From Dipteronia dyeriana (lineage: Eukaryota; Streptophyta; Magnoliopsida; Sapindales; Sapindaceae): 64,000 nt of DNA. Both the position numbers and the translations under genes were made by a program. Where the stretch lies: the NCBI GenBank assembly GCA_032871835.1, contig CM065301.1, positions 35,286,405 through 35,350,404 on the forward strand, in the 5' to 3' direction. Below, piece by piece: positions 29,102-41,240 of this stretch; positions within the stretch are counted from its first letter, which is position 1, and every line of letters starts with the position of its first letter. The notes below the pieces were generated by a model, which was not told where the DNA came from, searched no databases, and was given only the letters and a program-made list of their open reading frames with translations.

Positions 29102-31085
29102 ATGGCTTGGGTACATAGTGATTTGACTTACAATGGGTTGATAAAGAAGGTAGAAGATATTGGTACGTTTGATTCGTCCAGTTTCAACATAGAATTAAGA
29201 ACTATTTTGACTATGAGTGGGAGGCGTACTGTTTTGCGCATAAAAAATGATAGGGATATGTCATTCTTGATACATGAAGAAAGTGTAATTCCTAATGCAT
29301 ATGTTACCATCGTTAGAAGAGATCCAAGTACTAGTGGTAATATACCAACCCAAATGCCAACCCAAATGCCAACCCAAATGTACCCATATTTTGCCCAGCA
29401 GTTTGTAAATCCATATTATACTCATATACAAAAACCATATTCCTAGGCATACTTGTCAACATATGGGCAAACATCTAAACCGGTTACACACACCTCACCA
29501 TCACCAAGCTATACCAACTTTTGAACAAGTGAATCAAAGCTTTTATAAACAATTAAAATCCGCATGTGGGAGAAACACAATAAGCGGGTCAATGTCATTT
29601 GCACAAGGTGTCGAACCTACCCGAACAATACCCACAATCCATGAGACATCACAATCATGGGTTGGATAGCTTTGATGAACAATACCCTATTTATAGAAGA
29701 TGAAACTTTTGGTTATTTTATTGGAGAAAAAGACAATAGAGAGTGGGTGAATAGTGATAGTCATAACTTTGACAGTGAATGTGATATTGGCGGTGAATCT
29801 GCTGTTTCTGATCATAGTCATTTTAGTGGTGATCATGATGACAATATAGTTGGTAATATTACAACACAAAGGGGTTCATTTGTAGTCCCTCGCCCGTTGA
29901 GCATTATTGGGTCGGAGCAATACTCATTCCAAACCATTAGCCATGAGTCTTCTACCACTAAAGGCCAGTTGTACAAAGGCAGAATTTTTGCTTCCAAAAA
30001 GAAGTTGAAACGAGAACTGAGTTTGGTGGCACTGAAGCAACATTTTGAATTCAGAATCAAGAGGTCCATTAAGGCCAGATTTCAAGCTATGTACAAGGAT
30101 GACAATTGTTCCTTTAGAATGCATACACCTTTAGAGTGCATACATAAAAAAAATGGATGAGGGAGGGTATTGGCAGATACAAAAATTTGACAAGGAACAC
30201 GGTTGCACCATTGAGGGTTTTCAAGGTCAGTTTTGGTAAGCTAATTCTTCTGTTATTGGTGAATTGGTGTCTCCAAAGCTTCGGGTTAATGGAACAACAT
30301 TGAAACCGAAATACATCATGATAGAGATGCATCTACATTACACTAAGGCTTGGTGAGCGAAGGATCATGCAGAGTCTATTATTTTCAGACTCGCAGTCGA
30401 GTCGTTTCAGCGGATTCCATCATATTTGTATATGCTTGAGCGGAAGAACCCTGGCACCATGACTGATTTTGAGTTGGATGATGAAGGACGATTCAAATTT
30501 GCTTTCTTCTCATATGATGCTTGTTTTCGCGGTTTTAGTTTGGCGATTAGGCATGTTTTTGCTATTGACGACACTCATTTGAAAGGAAGATTCCATGGTA
30601 TATTGTTTGTGGCAGCATGATTGGATGGAAATGAGCAAGTATATCCACTTGCTTTTGGGATAGGCCATAAGGAAAATAAAGAGTCGTGGACTTGGTTTTT
30701 GAATCGTGTCCGTAAGTGCATCGATTGTCCTATAAATTGTATGTTCATATTTGACTAGCACAAGGGGATTAAGAAGGCAATGCGAATTGTTTAACCCGAT
30801 GCACCACACGGCCTCTGTGTATTTCATATGACTATGAACTTTAAGAATACACTCAAAAGGAAATGTGTGACTGAGACTTTCAAGCATGCATATAAGATTT
30901 ATAAGGAATCTGAGTTTAATGAAAAAAATGAGTGAATTGATACGGGTGCACCCAAAGGCATACAATGATCTCATGATAATTGGGCCACAAGATGGTCTCA
31001 TTATTACTCCCTCGTAAGATGATACTTCATGATGACTTCAAACATAACAGAATATATCAACTCATGTCTCCGACATGCATGACAC
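29102..31085 (+). pseudogene. MULE (MuDR-type) transposase, degenerate
   Basis: DDE transposase that would cut and move Mutator-like elements. The ATG at 29102 opens an N-terminal domain of about 114 residues (VRR at its end, then three PTQM repeats). Later frames carry the MuDR N-terminal region (KKKLKRELSLVALKQHF, about 29994-30045) and the MULE DDE domain: IDDTHLKG (first Asp, about 30566), LDGNEQVYPLAFGIG (about 30620-30664), the W-x-W-F segment, FD-stop-HKG (second Asp, about 30752), and CVFHMTMNF (about 30818-30843). Several in-frame stops and frameshifts break it, for example after 29443 and at 30618. No C-terminal SWIM zinc finger was identified. It cannot make a complete protein. Confidence 0.85.
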
Positions 31086-31099
31086 TAGCCATGGCGTCC

Positions 31100-33899
31100 C
31101 CCATGCTGGTTTCTCCTCGATAGAATATGTTATCAAGTCTATTGGGACTTCAAAATCTTTCGGGTAGAATATTTTCAGCATTGGTTTTTAGAAATTCTGC
31201 TGAAATTTACTCTAAATCTTTCTTAGTGAATCCTACAATGAAGTTACAGAACGTGTATGTAGGGACTTTGAATATATGAAAACATTGTAACAAAACTATA
31301 AACTTTCAAATTTCATTTACTTACAAAGAAAGCGACATCAACTATTGCTACTTTGCGTGGAAATCCCCGACCTTCGAATGGGTCTAGTTTCTATTTACAA
31401 AATAGATTTAAGTAGGCATCCACATGCTCATTGCCCAACCATTCTGTAGGATCTTCTAGTTCTCTGAAAAATGATTATGAAACAGAAGCGTCGATGCCGG
31501 TGTTATGACTACATACAAAAACATGTGACTAAGATTAGTCGCATAGTATATCACCAAACAAGTCAAATTACATAGCACCAAAAAACTTAGTAAAACACAC
31601 AACTGGTAAAACAATTACAACTGTAAGGCCAGATCATTCATAAAGATGGTATATTGCTCAGTAACTTCTTGTTTCTTCTGTACAATAAAGGGATCCGTTT
31701 ATGGACTTCTTAACCACTTTGACAACAACTGCTCCCTAGCAACTTCTATCGGGTCAAATGGAACTAATGGTAAATGGGTATCTATGTCATATAAGGGTGT
31801 TGGTGGTTGACTTGTGGAGGGGGAAATCTATGTGCTGGGTCTGATCTCGATACTCGGGATTGTCTGGAAATCGCTGGTGGGGTTGCCTCAGTGGTGGGGA
31901 CTGCCCTCTGTGGCTGTATCGGTGGTCGGGGCTGTATCTGTGGTAGGGGATACATCGATGGTAGGGGCTGCCTTGGTGGTGAGGGCTATCTCAAAATGAT
32001 ATACAGGATCCTCATCGACGTTATTGTGTACTGCATCATCTTCCATGCTCAAACGAGGGGCCCTCTACCATAAGGATAACAATAACTTTAAATATCGGGA
32101 TAATATCACCAAATTTTACCAAATAGAAAAAGAAGTTATACATACCTCAGAACAAGACAACTGTAACAATTAGGTCCGTAACTTCTTAAATTTAGACTGC
32201 AGTGATTGATTCAAATTTTGGACCTCTTTACATACGATGATGCACAGTTGGTCCAATAGTTGTTGTGGAATTACAGTAGAGGTCGATCCCTAAGAAATAT
32301 AATTCAAATTAAATGATAATAACGATGACGATATTGTTCCTTATTTAACATAGATTAAACTTAAACAAACTACTCACCTTTGATCTTCTCGATGAATGTT
32401 GACGATGATGATATGGAGGACCATGTCGAGTAAGAGATGGAGGATCATGCCGAGTAAAAAATGGATGAGGCTGATGAGAAGGAGATGGAAGACGCTCTTG
32501 ACGAGTAGGAGACAGAGTCATCTCAAAATCTACAGCCGAGTGCACTCCGGGCTGTACAGGTGATAGTAGGTCACGGGATTCCATCAAAGGGGGTGACATA
32601 ACAGGTCTGTCACTGTCACTGTCATCCCCTATGTTATGCCTACATGGTGATGCATCTCGAACTTTCTGTCGTCTTTTAATTGGTTCATCCGGACCTTTGT
32701 AGAGGTTTTGTTTCCTCTTTTGGACATTTTTTATGACGGCTCGACTCGGTCCTCTTTGTTCACAAAATCCTTCAACGACACAAACTGAGGATCTTCAGAC
32801 ATGTCATCATCAATGTCTAACCAGTAGTCCTCTTTTTCCTCCAGTCGAGTAAGATAAAGCGTAGCTAATCCAGTGAGCTGAAAAAGTGAAATGCATGTCA
32901 ATCAGTTCAAAAAATTAACTCAATTAAGATAACAAACCGAAATATTATTTACCTTTCCTTCAACCTCTTTCTTCAACCATGAATTACTCGTATTTGATCC
33001 CTTTTGATAAATTCCCATTTTTTAAAACAGGGGCGTCCCTGAGGAGCAAATCTGCTACCTAATTTCTTATGCATCGATTACATGACCTCCATTACCCAAA
33101 ACTACCAAAAATAAAAATAATTAAATAATTAAATATAACAATAAAAGGAAAACCTCATAATTATAACAATACGCTCGTCTCGTAGTGTTGTCACAGTACC
33201 CGAACTCCTCAAATAAAACTGTAAAGGTTGTATCATCTAGCATGACCCATTGGATCCAACACCTTAAAATCGATTCGGATGTAGTGCAATGTCATCTTAA
33301 ACACGTAATGTCCTCATGGGAATGGATTGAAAGCTTTTATGTCCTCAACCAATGACATTAGCCGATACGTGACTTGTCTCCGGTAATCCTAGACAAATAG
33401 GATGTTGTTCGCAAACAAAATCAATGCCATCCTCAAACCATCACCTTTCTTCTCAAACCCACCCCTTAAGAATCTATTCAAAAGCTGATCCAATAATAAA
33501 TATCTGTCCCCACGAAAATATCTCGTGTGGATCCCATCATGCACCAGAACATAATCTCTTAAAAAAAATCCGGTAATATATCAAACTTCAAGCCAGTGCA
33601 TAAAAAAAAAACTCTTTCTTTCCTAGTCTAACCTTGGTATTCCCCATAGCAAACCACATCTCGTCGTCATTGACACTTGGGAACTGAATTTGGCGGAGCA
33701 ATAAGTAATATATGTATTGCGCTTGAAATAAACCCCTCATGTAATGTGGCAGATCCATGTAATGTCTGGAACAACTTTTCTTGAATTCTTCCAACTCACC
33801 GTAGCTAGCCAACACCTTCTTTATGTCATGGATCAATTTTAGTTTGCAATACACTGTTATCGTTATGTCATATGCCCACGTATTCCTCGGGTGTAACAA
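31100..33899 (-). pseudogene. DUF1985-Ulp1 (KI-MULE) gene, degenerate
   Basis: Plant MULEs often carry a gene with an N-terminal DUF1985 and a C-terminal Ulp1 cysteine protease domain. Here the minus strand shows DUF1985-like sequence at 33899-33588 (MRGLFQAQYIYYLLLRQIQF, then a WFAMG segment) and on to about 33400 in shifted frames (HTRYFRGDRYLLL). Next come VEDIKAFNPFPWG (about 33340-33310), a Ser/Pro/His-rich linker exon (32599-32345), a Pro-rich segment (about 31990-31790), and the start of the Ulp1 domain (EWLGNEHVDAYLNLF, about 31458-31410). The catalytic His, Asp and Cys are missing, because the frame runs into the opposing transposase remnant. Stops and frameshifts occur throughout. 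Introns between blocks are likely but were not placed exactly. Confidence 0.75.
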
Positions 33900-34189
33900 A
33901 TAGTTATCTAGGTCTTCATTCTGTGGTGGCTCTTCAGTCTCTACTACATTCTCATTATGTGTTACGTTCTCAGTCTATGATACATACCCAGTCTCAAGTA
34001 GGTTCTCAACCTCTGATACGTTCACATTCTCTGCCCGGGCTTCATGCTCTGCCATCTGAATTCTATGGTTCTTTCTCAGTCTCTTATACGTTATCATTCT
34101 CTGGTTACAACCTGAAAATATTTCCATGATAGTTAGGTAACATAATGACACACGGAAAAAATCTCAAACAAATCATGCTAAAAAAATTT

Positions 34190-35265
34190 ACACGCTAAAT
34201 AAAACTCTTTACATGATGACTTATACAAGGGATTACATGATCACTTAAACAATGTTGTGTAACCATTCTTTACACGTATTACATTAAACATCGTTACACG
34301 CTGACTTGTACAAGGGAACACGCTACAATGTAAACCCATTTAGCGTGTAACGATTTTAGATCAAGTTCACACATAGAAAGCCCAAAATATTTCGACATTG
34401 TACATTACAATATCGTTACACGCTAACTTGTAGAAGGGTTTACACGCTACAATGATAACCCATTTAGCTTGTAATGATTCAGGGTCAAGTTAACATAACA
34501 CAAATAATGCCTAAAATCTTTACACATTGTATGTTACAACATCACTACACGCTAACTTGTAGAAGGGTTTACAAGCTACAATGTAAACTCATTTAGCGTG
34601 TAACGATTATGTGTCAAGTTCACACAAAAAATGTCCAAAATCTTTACACGCTGTATATTACAATATTGTTAGACGCTAACTTGCAGAAAGGTATATGCGT
34701 TACAATGTAAACCCATTTAGCATGTAACGATTATGGGTCAAGTTCACAGAAATAATGCCTAAAAGCTTTACACGCTAGATTGTAACCCATGTTAACGTGT
34801 AACCATTCTGGGTCATTTACAATTTCACACAAATCAAAGGCCAAATCAAACTCACAATCTTTACAAGCCGTACAATAAAAATAAAAATTGATCTGGTACC
34901 AAACAAAATGTAATAAAGTCATACAATATCCATCTACAAAATGTGTTTACAAGTTCAATTGTAAACTCATTTTGGCGTGTAAAAAACCCAGAATCTTTAC
35001 ACTCCAAGGAATAAACAACTTCACACGCTCACTTGTACAAATGTTTACACGTTAGATTGTAAAGTGATTTTAGCGTGTAAGGATTCTGGGCACTTTTACA
35101 TGTTGTTAAACCCCACTATCTTTACACGTTGTTTAACAACCAGGACGACTTCTACTAGGTTTACACGTTGTTTGACCCACTATGTTTACACGCTCGATTG
35201 TAAAGTCATTTTAGCGTTTAACCATTCTGGGTAATTTCAAGTTTAAACTAAAAATTATTCAAGCA
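34190..35265. repeat. MULE right subterminal tandem repeats
   Basis: A unit of about 120-125 bp containing CATTTAGCGTGTAACGATT and ACGCTAACTTGTAGAAGGG repeats at about 34332, 34452, 34582 and 34707, then becomes irregular to 35265. It shares the GTGTAA/TTTACAC motif with the left end of the same MULE. Confidence 0.85.
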
Positions 35266-35798
35266 TTCAAACACAGACATTGTTCACAAAATTAAAACCC
35301 AAAGTTAAACAATCTTTAATCCAAATAAGGCACATAACAACATCATCTTCCTCTCCCCATAACGAAACTCTTTGTTGATGAACAATTCGTCGGCGATGAA
35401 CAAATCATGTCTTTGCACTTGATCAAATTTTCTCACTCCACACTCTTTTCTCTATCTGAAAACCGGTTTCATTTCCCAAGTTCACACGCCAAAACGATTT
35501 TAATTTTATTTAATTTGTTATTATTTTTAACGTTATTTTAGTTTTCAAATTTCAAACGAACACCGTGCCTTGAGTGCCACATCAGAAATGCATAAAGGGT
35601 ATACTTATCCAAGAAACATTTCTCTTGGATAAATAAAAAAAGTTTTTTAAAATGTACAAATTTGAATACCCTTATCATTTTATGGCTATTTATGAATTTT
35701 GCCCTATATTATAATATTTATATATAATATAATAATAATATATAATATATATTTTGGACAATAAAAAAAAATATAAAAATATTTATACTATATAATAC

Positions 35799-35802
<4 letters not shown>

Positions 35803-35835
<33 letters not shown>
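35803..35835. repeat. (TA)n microsatellite in the MITE core
   Basis: A run of TA dinucleotides in the remnant of the Tourist-like MITE, next to the LTR element that starts at 35838. Confidence 0.9.
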
Positions 35836-35838
<3 letters not shown>

Positions 35839-36904
35839 GTTAACGAAAAATTTGCTCGGGTGAGAAATTTCAGTTAACACCCTCAAGACCACTACCACAG
35901 AGGTGATGGTCGGGGGTTAGTACATTTGGTACCTAGTTTATTCGCGCAATGGTGAATGTTTAAAGCAAGTGCTAACACGATGTGAAAGAGAATAATATGA
36001 TGGCTTTATTATAAATCACGTATATTGTACAACAATCTCTCAAATACTCTCAATCTTTCTGGGGTACAGTAGAGTGGCAGCAGTAGAGTGGCAGCCTCGT
36101 GCCAGTTGAGAAGTAGCAAACAATGAAGGTCATGTTTTGAAGATAGAATTTAGGCCAGAGTAGATTCTCTCTCTGAATGTCCTTCTATCAGTTGCCCCCT
36201 TTACTTTATGCATGCTTAGGCTTACATATGCATAGTCCAACTAGGTTTAACTTGCAATCCTTTCGCCATTATTTTTCGAATCCAATCCCCCCCTTATCGG
36301 GCGGGATCCATTATTTTGAATGTTGTTGACTCTGATTTAATAACGGATTCAAGAATATCTTAGGTGGAGATAAGTTTGTTTCCTCTTTGGACTCAATCAC
36401 TTGCCCTGTACGCATGCGATGTTTTAACGTTCCTTGGAGTGTAGATATGATTATGTATGCCTTCATGGCATGATGCCTCATGGAGGTCGTCGAGTATGTC
36501 GTTTGCTTCCTCAAAGAGAGAATTATCCCTATGTTCTGGTCATGGTACTAGGAGCTTGATCTGACCTTTTCAGGTTCCTTGATGCTTAAGATGGCCCTGT
36601 GGGCGCCCCTTGGTGGTAACGGAGCTTTGGTGAGCTTCCGCCTACCTTTCCAGATAGGTCTGAATCTTCCCTTGGTGAGATAAAGCAATACTGTAACACC
36701 GATGTAACACCGAGGTAATCTTGGCCGAATATTACACCGATGTCACTGCTCCATTCACCTCTATTTTAAACTGGCTGCTTAACCGCCTTCCTCATGCTTT
36801 CTTTCTTTCAAATTTCAAATTTTTTTGAAGAGAAAAAACCTTCCTCTCGTTATCTTCTCACTCATCTCTCTTCTTTCGTCTTAACCCTAAGTTCTTGTTC
36901 CATC

Positions 36905-39110
36905 ATGTCGAAAACCAGCTGTGACACTGTAGACTCTATTGTCGATGATGAGTGGGTCACCAGCCTCGTTCAAAGGAAACGTATGCAAAAGAATATCGAC
37001 AACGATGATTCTCCTCCAAACCCACAACGTCGTTGGTTGAACAGGAACATTGCCATTGGAGCTGGGTTTTCTAACAAGCTCGATAGCCCGATAGCCCTCT
37101 GAACCTGGTCGACAAAAATTCTGATAAGAAGCCTAAGAAGGCTATGGTTGGAAATGATCAAACTGCAGTTATGGGTTCCCTTCCAGAGGGATTTCTTCCC
37201 TACGACTTAAGGGTTATCCCAGATTCTACCACTGACCCGAGGTTGATTAACCGTATGAGAGCCAAGTATGGCATCTCTGACAACGTTTCCATCTCTGTTT
37301 TGTCTAAGAACTATAACGTCTTCAATCCTCTTAAGGGCGTGCTTCCAATTCATGTTGCGGCCCTCAAGAATGAGGTGGGGCTTCCGCTTCACCTACCATT
37401 CGACGAGCTCTTAATGCTCTTCATCTAGCCCCCATCCAGATTACGCCTTGCTTCTATAGGCTTTTGATCGACTTTCTCGTGTTGTGGAGCGAATAATACG
37501 AGCTAAGAAAGGTTACTAGGGAGCCTAGAGCAGAGGAGATGGCTTACCTCCTTCAGGTTTGAATCATGTCTGATGACCCCCGGGGTCAGTTTTATGCAAA
37601 ATCTAAGAACAAGCTCAACTTTATCATTCCCGGCGTTTCAAGGAAGGACCCCACTTGGAAGGAGGAATGGATCCTGGCAGGGGATGACTGAGGAAGCTTG
37701 AGCTTTATTGGCAGGCACGAGTTCAAGGTTCCCATAGCTTTTAGTGACAAACCAACGTGGGATCGGGATTCCTTACTGGCTGAATTTGAAACCGTTTTGA
37801 AGGTCTTTCTTGCCAGGAACTAGTTGAACCTGAAGTTTTTTACCGTTGATCCCTTTGACTCTCACATGGTGAATCAATACCTACGAATCTCTACCGCTAC
37901 TCCTCGTAAATAAAGTAACGTTAAGCTATCCTGCTCTGTTTCATTGTCTAGTTTGGTTCTGACGTCTTTTTTTTTAGTTTTTGTTGTTGCTCCAGCTTTC
38001 TGTGAAGCCCAGCAAGCTTGTACCCCTCATCCTCATGCCAGATTGCCCCAACAAGCCCCCTTAACTGCCTCAGAGAAGGGGGGCCTACTGTTCCAGCTAG
38101 GGTTTCGCTTGCTCTCACTCCGTCATCTTCCCAACATAGGTGTAAGATGGCACTCCTAGCATCGCGGGCGACCAAGGCACGGGGTATTGGGATTTCTGTT
38201 TCTTATGCTACTAATGTATATATAACAGTTTCTTCTTTGTCCATTCCCGTTGTTGTTGTTGCTCCTGTTGTTCCTGTTGCCAGCCTCCCCAACGTTCTTA
38301 CTTTTCCATCCTCATCTCCAGTTCTTCAAACTTTAGGGAACCTTGAGGCCGGCGTTACAGAGGTTCCTCCTGCCCGTTCCCAACATAAGACGAGCTCGGT
38401 GGGGCAAGATAAGGTTTTGGAGCAATTCGTTACGTCTTGCCCAGGAGGTGAGCTCACCAGGATGGCTTCAATACCCATCAATATTTTGCTTACCAAGGGG
38501 TCCGCTCTATTGGTTGAGGTAGTCACCTTCTTTTACATTTTACCTACAACTGCTAACTTGATCAGTTTCTAATTCGCACTCATCAATCTACATGCATTCA
38601 AATTCAACGTGGCAATGGGTCACCAATTCGCCTTACTCCATGACCGTACTGTGAAAGCCGAGGCTAAATCCAAGAGGGCTACAGGGCTACTTGGCCATGC
38701 TCGATCTTTGATGTAGGAAATGACCTCCAACTAGAAAGAGATAGAGAAAGAGCTTGTTGATCTTCAGTACGACAATGAGAGACTGAAGCGGTCCCTCGAC
38801 TAAGACACCCTTCGATCTGAACATCGAGCTAAACAGCGGAATTCCTGGAAATCAGAGGCTAAGATGCTAGAAGTCAAAAACCAGACCCTGCATGCTCAGG
38901 TGGCCAAGATACAAGCGGAGGTGGATGCCTCCTTCTAGGTTGCAGAATCTCTCCGTCTTCCCTTAGACCTATACACTATCGCCGATTGGGAATAGAAAGG
39001 AGATAATGACTAAAGTTACAGAGATGTCTCGTCATGATGGTGATAGAGTGGCCCTTCTAGCGTGGCTGGAGTTGAGAAACAGCCACTTATGTTAGATCTT
39101 CTTCCTCCTC
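36905..39110 (+). pseudogene. Gag-like protein of a non-autonomous gypsy-type element, copy 1
   Basis: The start ATG at 36905 gives MSKTSCDTVDSIVDDEWV. The frame breaks near 37098 and continues in another frame through EGFLPYDLRVIPDSTTDP and LPLHLPFDELLMLF (about 37376-37418). The latter resembles the 'putative gypsy type transposon' domain (Pfam Transposase_28) found in plant gag-only LTR elements. A probable intron lies at 37906-37977 (GTAAAT to TTTTTAG), and a second candidate starts at about 38518. A charged, coiled-coil-like segment (KEIEKELVDLQYDNERLKRS) lies at about 38739-38800. Many stops follow. It is non-functional, and no protease or polymerase is encoded. Confidence 0.65.
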
Positions 39111-41079
39111 CTCCTCCTCATCCTCTAACCCTACTGGTCAATCCTAGCAGTACCTAATGGATAAAAGAAGCCTAATGGACTCAATCCTAGCAACGGGAAC
39201 AAATGTCTCCTCAAAGTCAATAGCCTCAATTTGAGAGTATCCTTATGCTACAAGCCTAGCCTTGTTTCTCACAATGTTGCCATCCTTATCGGATTTGTTT
39301 CTATATACCCACTTGGTGCCTATCACATTGGTGTTCTTAGGCCTAGAAACTAGAGTCCAAACCTCATTCCTTTCAAATTGGTTAAGCTCTTCTTGCATAA
39401 CAAGAACCTAAAATTCATCTTTTAAGGCTTCATCAATTTTCTTGGGTTCTATTTAAGAGGTGTAGCAAGTGTAGCTAATAAGATTAGCCATTTGACACAT
39501 AGTCCTAACACCCTCGCTAACTTCACCAATAATGTCATCTTTGTCATAAAGTTTCCTAACCCATGAACCAGGTTCTTTTGAGTCCAAGTGAGGAATCCTA
39601 TCACTAAGTTGTGCAATGTCATCATCAAGATTAGCCTTTTCAACATTAGAGATATCAACTACTTTCTCCAAAAGGGGAGTCATCAACTAAATCTACCTCA
39701 TCCTCATGATCATTAGTTTTGAGCCTAGTATCATCAATGACAACATTAGATGATTCCATTACGGTCCTAGTCCTTAGATTGAAAACTCTATAGACTCTAC
39801 TATTCAAAGCATAGCCAATGAAGATACCCTCATCACTCTTAGCATCAAATTTGACAAGTTGATCACGGTCATTCAAAATGTAGCATTTGCTTCCAAAGGT
39901 GTGGAAGTAGCTAACATTTGGCTTTCTACCTTTCCATAACTCATATGAGGTTTGCCTAGTGTGGGGCCTAAGAAAAACTCTATTTCATATGTAGCATGCC
40001 ATATTGACGCTTCGGCCCAAAGATTCCTAGGGACATTGTTGCTAAGCAACATCACACGAGCCATTTCTTGAAGAACCCTATTCTTCCTCTCAACAACTCT
40101 ATTTTGTTGAGGTGTCCTAGGAGCCGATAACTCATGAGAAATGCCTAAACTATTGTAAAAGTTTTCAAAATGGGCATTCTCAAATTCCTTCCCATGGTCA
40201 CTCCTAATTCTCTTAATGCTTTTAATCTTGGAGTTCATTTCATTTTGAATTTTGGAGCAAAGAATTTTAAACTTGTCAAAAGTTTCAGATTTTTCTCTAA
40301 GGAAATAAGTCCATGTGTACCTAAAAAAGTCATCTACATACAAAAATGTATCTCTTTCCACCTAAACTCTCGGGTTGCATAGGACCCATAAGATCCATAT
40401 GGAGAAGCTCTAGAGGTTCCTTGGTGGTAATAAATTTGCCCTTTTTGTGCATACTCTTGGTTTGCTTCCCTCGTTGGCAAGGTCCACAAACACCATTAAC
40501 CTTTTTCCCAAGCTTGGGAAGGCCTCGCACAACATTGAACTTGTCTAAGATTCTTAAATCCCTAAAGTTCATGTGGCCAAGTCTTTCATGCCATAACTCT
40601 ATTTGTTCATCCTTGGACACATTGCAATACACACTTCTAGCCTCAAGACAATAACAATTGTCACTAGATCTCATACCTTTTAACAAGGTTTGTCCATTAG
40701 GCAATAGGATAGAACAATCATTTTTCCTAAACAAGACAGAGAGTCCATCATCACTAAGATGTGAAATGCTTATCAAATTGGATTTTAGACCATCAACACA
40801 CAAAACATTGGACAAGGAAGGTAATCCGGGAATGGAGATGGTTCCATTTCCTTTGACTCTCTTTTTTGGATCCATCACCAAATGTGACATTTCCTCTCTC
40901 TTCCATCATAAGAGTCTCAAAGAAACTCTTATTTCCAGTCATGTGCCTAGAGCACCCACTATCCAAATATCAAAACACAAGAATGAGCTTTCAAAGCAAT
41001 TTGTGCAACATGGCAAAGGTATTCATCATTTCTAATCCACCGAGGTGCAGTATTTTCCTTCCTAGTGGTCAATGGTACA

Positions 41080-41240
41080 TGGGCTCTAAATGTCCTAGGA
41101 TCATGCAAAGGTGTTCCACTTTTCCTAGTGACATGCAGCATGGCTCTAGATGTCCTAGGATCATGTATCATGGCTCTAGATGTCATAGGAACATTCATCA
41201 TGGCTCTAGATGTCATAGGAACATTCATCATGGCTCTAGC
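41080..41240 (-). repeat. 30-bp tandem repeats in the copia gag-pol frame
   Basis: About five units of GGCTCTAGATGTCATAGGAA plus ACATTCATCAT repeat every 30 bp. In the minus-strand frame they give repeated RAMMNVPMTS-like decapeptides. The reading frame is kept because 30 is a multiple of three. Confidence 0.9.

Larger units (their letters stand above)
28049..35704. mobile_element. KI-type MULE with transposase and Ulp1 genes (7.7 kb)
   Basis: It is flanked by a perfect 9-bp duplication TATATTATA (28040-28048 and 35705-35713). The ends GGTAAAATTCC and, as reverse complement, GGGCAAAATTC form long inverted repeats sharing TATCCAAGAGAAAT and GGANAAGTATNCC further in. It carries a MULE transposase pseudogene on the plus strand and a DUF1985-Ulp1 pseudogene on the minus strand, facing each other. 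Subterminal arrays of GTGTAA-type motifs lie near both ends. This is the layout of Kaonashi-type MULEs. Confidence 0.9.

Noticed and set aside
31807..32073. Gly/Cys-rich plus-strand frame
   Set aside because: It is the opposite strand of a Pro-rich segment of the DUF1985-Ulp1 pseudogene.
34190..35265. Regular repeats with spacers resembling a CRISPR array
   Set aside because: A plant nuclear context with diverged units of about 120 bp and no constant short repeat; they are MULE subterminal repeats.
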